Part shown: positions 62,241-64,000 of the stretch, one piece after another
Layout: every line of letters starts with the position of its first letter
How positions within the stretch are numbered: position 1 is the first letter of the stretch
NCBI RefSeq assembly: GCF_018991925.1
Contig: NW_024735554.1
Location: 4,157,557 to 4,221,556, forward strand
Direction: 5' to 3'
DNA from: Homarus americanus
Lineage: Eukaryota; Arthropoda; Malacostraca; Decapoda; Nephropidae
Length of the DNA: 64,000 nucleotides
Notes under the pieces: generated by a model
Told to the model about the DNA's origin: nothing
Seen by the model: the letters and a program-made list of their open reading frames with translations, nothing else
Database searches by the model: none
Program-made: the position numbers and the translations under genes

Positions 62241-62359
62241 TCACAGGATCCCTATAGCTTGCTTGGTTGTGGTGTTGTACATATTGCATACGTCCAGCAA
62301 TCACTTACCTAACTGTGATTGGTGGACTAAAATAAAATCCACCAAATAACAGCCAATAG
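62241..62359 (+). repeat. Truncated 365-bp unit, plus orientation
   Basis: Starts at CCTATAGCTTGCTTGG and breaks off after AACAGCCAATAGG, where the inverted 20-bp minisatellite starts. Confidence 0.85.
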
Positions 62360-62540
62360 GTGGAGGGACTGGAGACAATGTAGAGGGACTGGAAATTATG
62401 TGGAGGGACGGGAGACTATGTGGAGCGACTGGAGAATATGTGGAGGGACTGAAAAGTATTTAGAGGGACTGGAGACTGTGTGGAGGGATTGGAGACTATG
62501 TGGAGGGACTAGAGACTACGTGGAGGGACTGGAGACTTTT
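62360..62540 (-). repeat. 20-bp minisatellite, inverted relative to 57,262-57,615
   Basis: About nine units of TGGAGGGACTGGAGACTATG, the reverse complement of the 57,262 unit, with more divergence between copies. Confidence 0.9.
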
Positions 62541-62971
62541 GTAACCCTGAAACAGTGTAGCAGGCCTTCTGTTGGTGAGGTAACCACTTTTCCAGTGTAA
62601 CAGCCGACCTCCTATATTCATTTTGGCTAGTTTGTACAATATAAGTTGCCTATTGGCAATATCAAATGCAGCTTTTAGGTCAAGAAATATGGTGTATGTC
62701 TTTCATCCACATGCACAGTTAGGAATGTGGTGATGCAATTATGTGCACATTTACCATGGGTGAAGCCATTTATGTTAAGAGACATGTGTTCTCTGATTCT
62801 ATATAAGAGTTTGCCAAGAATCATTCTCTCAAAGGTTTTACACAGGCAGCTAGTTAGTGATATGGGATGAAAAGCATCAGGCTGTCCTGATTTCGGTATT
62901 AGTACAACAATACTGCTGGTCCATGATATGGGTAGTTGGCCCTCGGCTGGACTCATATTGTACAATGCCAA
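62533..62971 (-). pseudogene. LINE reverse transcriptase fragment, frameshifted
   Basis: Read on the minus strand: LALYNMSPAEGQLPISW, VVLIPKSGQPDAFHPISLTS, CLCKTFERMIL, INGFTHGKCAHNCITTFLT, then after a frame change near 62,690 TIFLDLKAAFDIANRQ and NIGGRLLHWKSGYLTNRRPA. These are the first RT blocks of Jockey/CR1-like elements; FLDLKAAFD holds the first catalytic aspartate motif. The domain is cut off before the catalytic DD motif, where the 20-bp minisatellite starts. The N-terminal neighbour of this segment is the plus-strand piece at 57,785-58,355, so one element has been split and partly inverted. Confidence 0.85.
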
Positions 62972-63275
62972 AAAGTCGATAATCTACTTCCCCAAAAAGT
63001 CGATAATCTACTTTCCCGAAAAGTAGATAATCTACTTTTCAGGAAAGTAGATAACCAACTTTCCCGGAAAGTAGATATTTCCCATTTTCAATGATACAAA
63101 TTTCCCGTTTTCTATGATAAGTAGATAACCAACTTACCCAGAAAGTATATATTTCACATCTTCTGTAATACAAATTTCCTGCTTTCTATGATAATCTACT
63201 TCGGAAAATTGGGTAATATTTTCCAAAAAGTCGATAATCTACTTCCCCAAAAAGTCGATAATCTACTTTCTTTGA
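62970..63275. repeat. AT-rich GTAGAT/ATCTAC palindrome cluster
   Basis: The words GATAATCTACTT and AAAGTAGATAA recur about ten times in both orientations, often as CCCCAAAAAGTCGATAATCT. Positions 63,018-63,040 are a perfect 11-base inverted repeat around one A (GAAAAGTAGAT, A, ATCTACTTTTC). No gene is present. Confidence 0.85.
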
Positions 63276-63623
63276 TGCATCATAGAAAATGTTAAAAAAT
63301 TTCCATTTTCTTTTAGGCATCCATCATTGAAAATGGGAAATTTTTCATAGAATATGGTCAATTAATCAAAAAGAGTAATACAACCAAAATGGAATTTATT
63401 TGGAAATTTTAATCATACATACTGTACTTGGAAATGTTAACAACTCTCCCAAAAAGTAAATTATGTACTTCTTGTAAAGGCAGAAAAAGTTTTCTACTTT
63501 TCTGAAAAGTAGAAAGTTTTTTTCTATAATGAACACAGGTAAGATCAACTATGGCGTTCGTAAATCCCTGATGTACTGTACAGTAAGTTATCACATTAAC
63601 TTGGGTCTCAACAATTTAAGATT

Positions 63624-63693
63624 ATTTACCATTGTTCAGACTATGGTTACACATGTTTATTTACCATTGTTCATACTATGGTTACACATGTTT
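63624..63693. repeat. 35-bp tandem duplication
   Basis: ATTTACCATTGTTCAGACTA plus fifteen bases is followed at once by a copy with a single G to T change (63,624-63,658 and 63,659-63,693). Confidence 0.95.
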
Positions 63694-64000
63694 AATGTTT
63701 AAAAAGTTTTCTTTGCTGAAAGCATCTAATCAATTTACATTCGTAAGTGACTATAGATGACTGAAGAAAAATAATACAATATCATTATGTTCATAATAAA
63801 TCATTAAAATACAAGTACATACAAATCTTTGATCTATTTCATCCATTGTTTATCCTGGACTTCACAATGTCCATTCCAGTTGATAAAGGAGGAGGGCAAT
63901 GATAAGAAAAAAAACAATGGGGAGTCCCTGAACCTGGCTGATGCCAGGTCCAAGGGTCAGGGTTCTCTCCCAAGAGGATTCTGACTCCTGGAACCACTGA
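63694..64000. other. Intergenic to window end, no gene seen
   Basis: AT-rich, then a GC-richer last 100 bases (CCTGAACCTGGCTGATGCCAGG) that may be the start of another repeat cut by the window edge. Confidence 0.4.

Overview
The window looks like nuclear DNA from an arthropod, most likely a decapod crustacean. The evidence is the very high microsatellite and minisatellite load, many scattered and some tandem copies of the arthropod telomere motif TTAGG, tRNA-derived SINEs, non-LTR retrotransposon (LINE) fragments, and one split gene whose protein is a clear prolyl endopeptidase. There is no sign of a bacterial or viral genome. Most long open reading frames are simple repeats read in several frames.

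Layout. Positions 1-35,000 are gene-poor and repeat-rich: polypurine tracts, (AC)n, (GA)n, (AT)n, (ATAC)n and about fifteen different minisatellites, separated by short stretches of ordinary sequence. This part holds one intact RNA gene, tRNA-Gln(UUG) at 13,700-13,771 (minus), with a tRNA-derived SINE abutting its 3' end, a decayed LINE C-terminal fragment (9,618-9,990), a short MITE family and interstitial telomeric repeats. Several non-repetitive CpG-bearing islands could be regulatory, but I see no exons in them.

Positions 36,500-56,160 hold the only protein-coding gene I can support: prolyl endopeptidase (PREP, peptidase family S9A), plus strand. Coding exons are joined by GT-AG introns in consistent phase. 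From the ATG at 39,182 the protein is 701 residues (706 with the alternative exon) and keeps the Ser/Asp/His triad in [15 protein letters not shown] and KAGHG contexts. Two things stand out. There are two candidate versions of one propeller exon (43,358-43,526 and 49,475-49,628), with the same entry phase and lengths that break the frame if both or neither are used. There is also an upstream exon ending at 36,622 that joins in frame and would add 36 residues resembling a mitochondrial presequence.

Positions 57,200-63,300 form a rearranged block. One LINE is split into two pieces in opposite orientation (57,785-58,355 plus; 62,533-62,971 minus). Between and beside them lie a GC-rich 30-bp-period array, several copies of a roughly 365-bp unit in both orientations, and a 20-bp minisatellite in inverted orientation at the two sides. 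An AT-rich cluster of GTAGAT palindromes sits at one inferred breakpoint. The rest, to 64,000, is AT-rich intergenic DNA with a 35-bp tandem duplication.

All calls were made by eye from the sequence. Homology claims rest on recognised family motifs, not on database searches.
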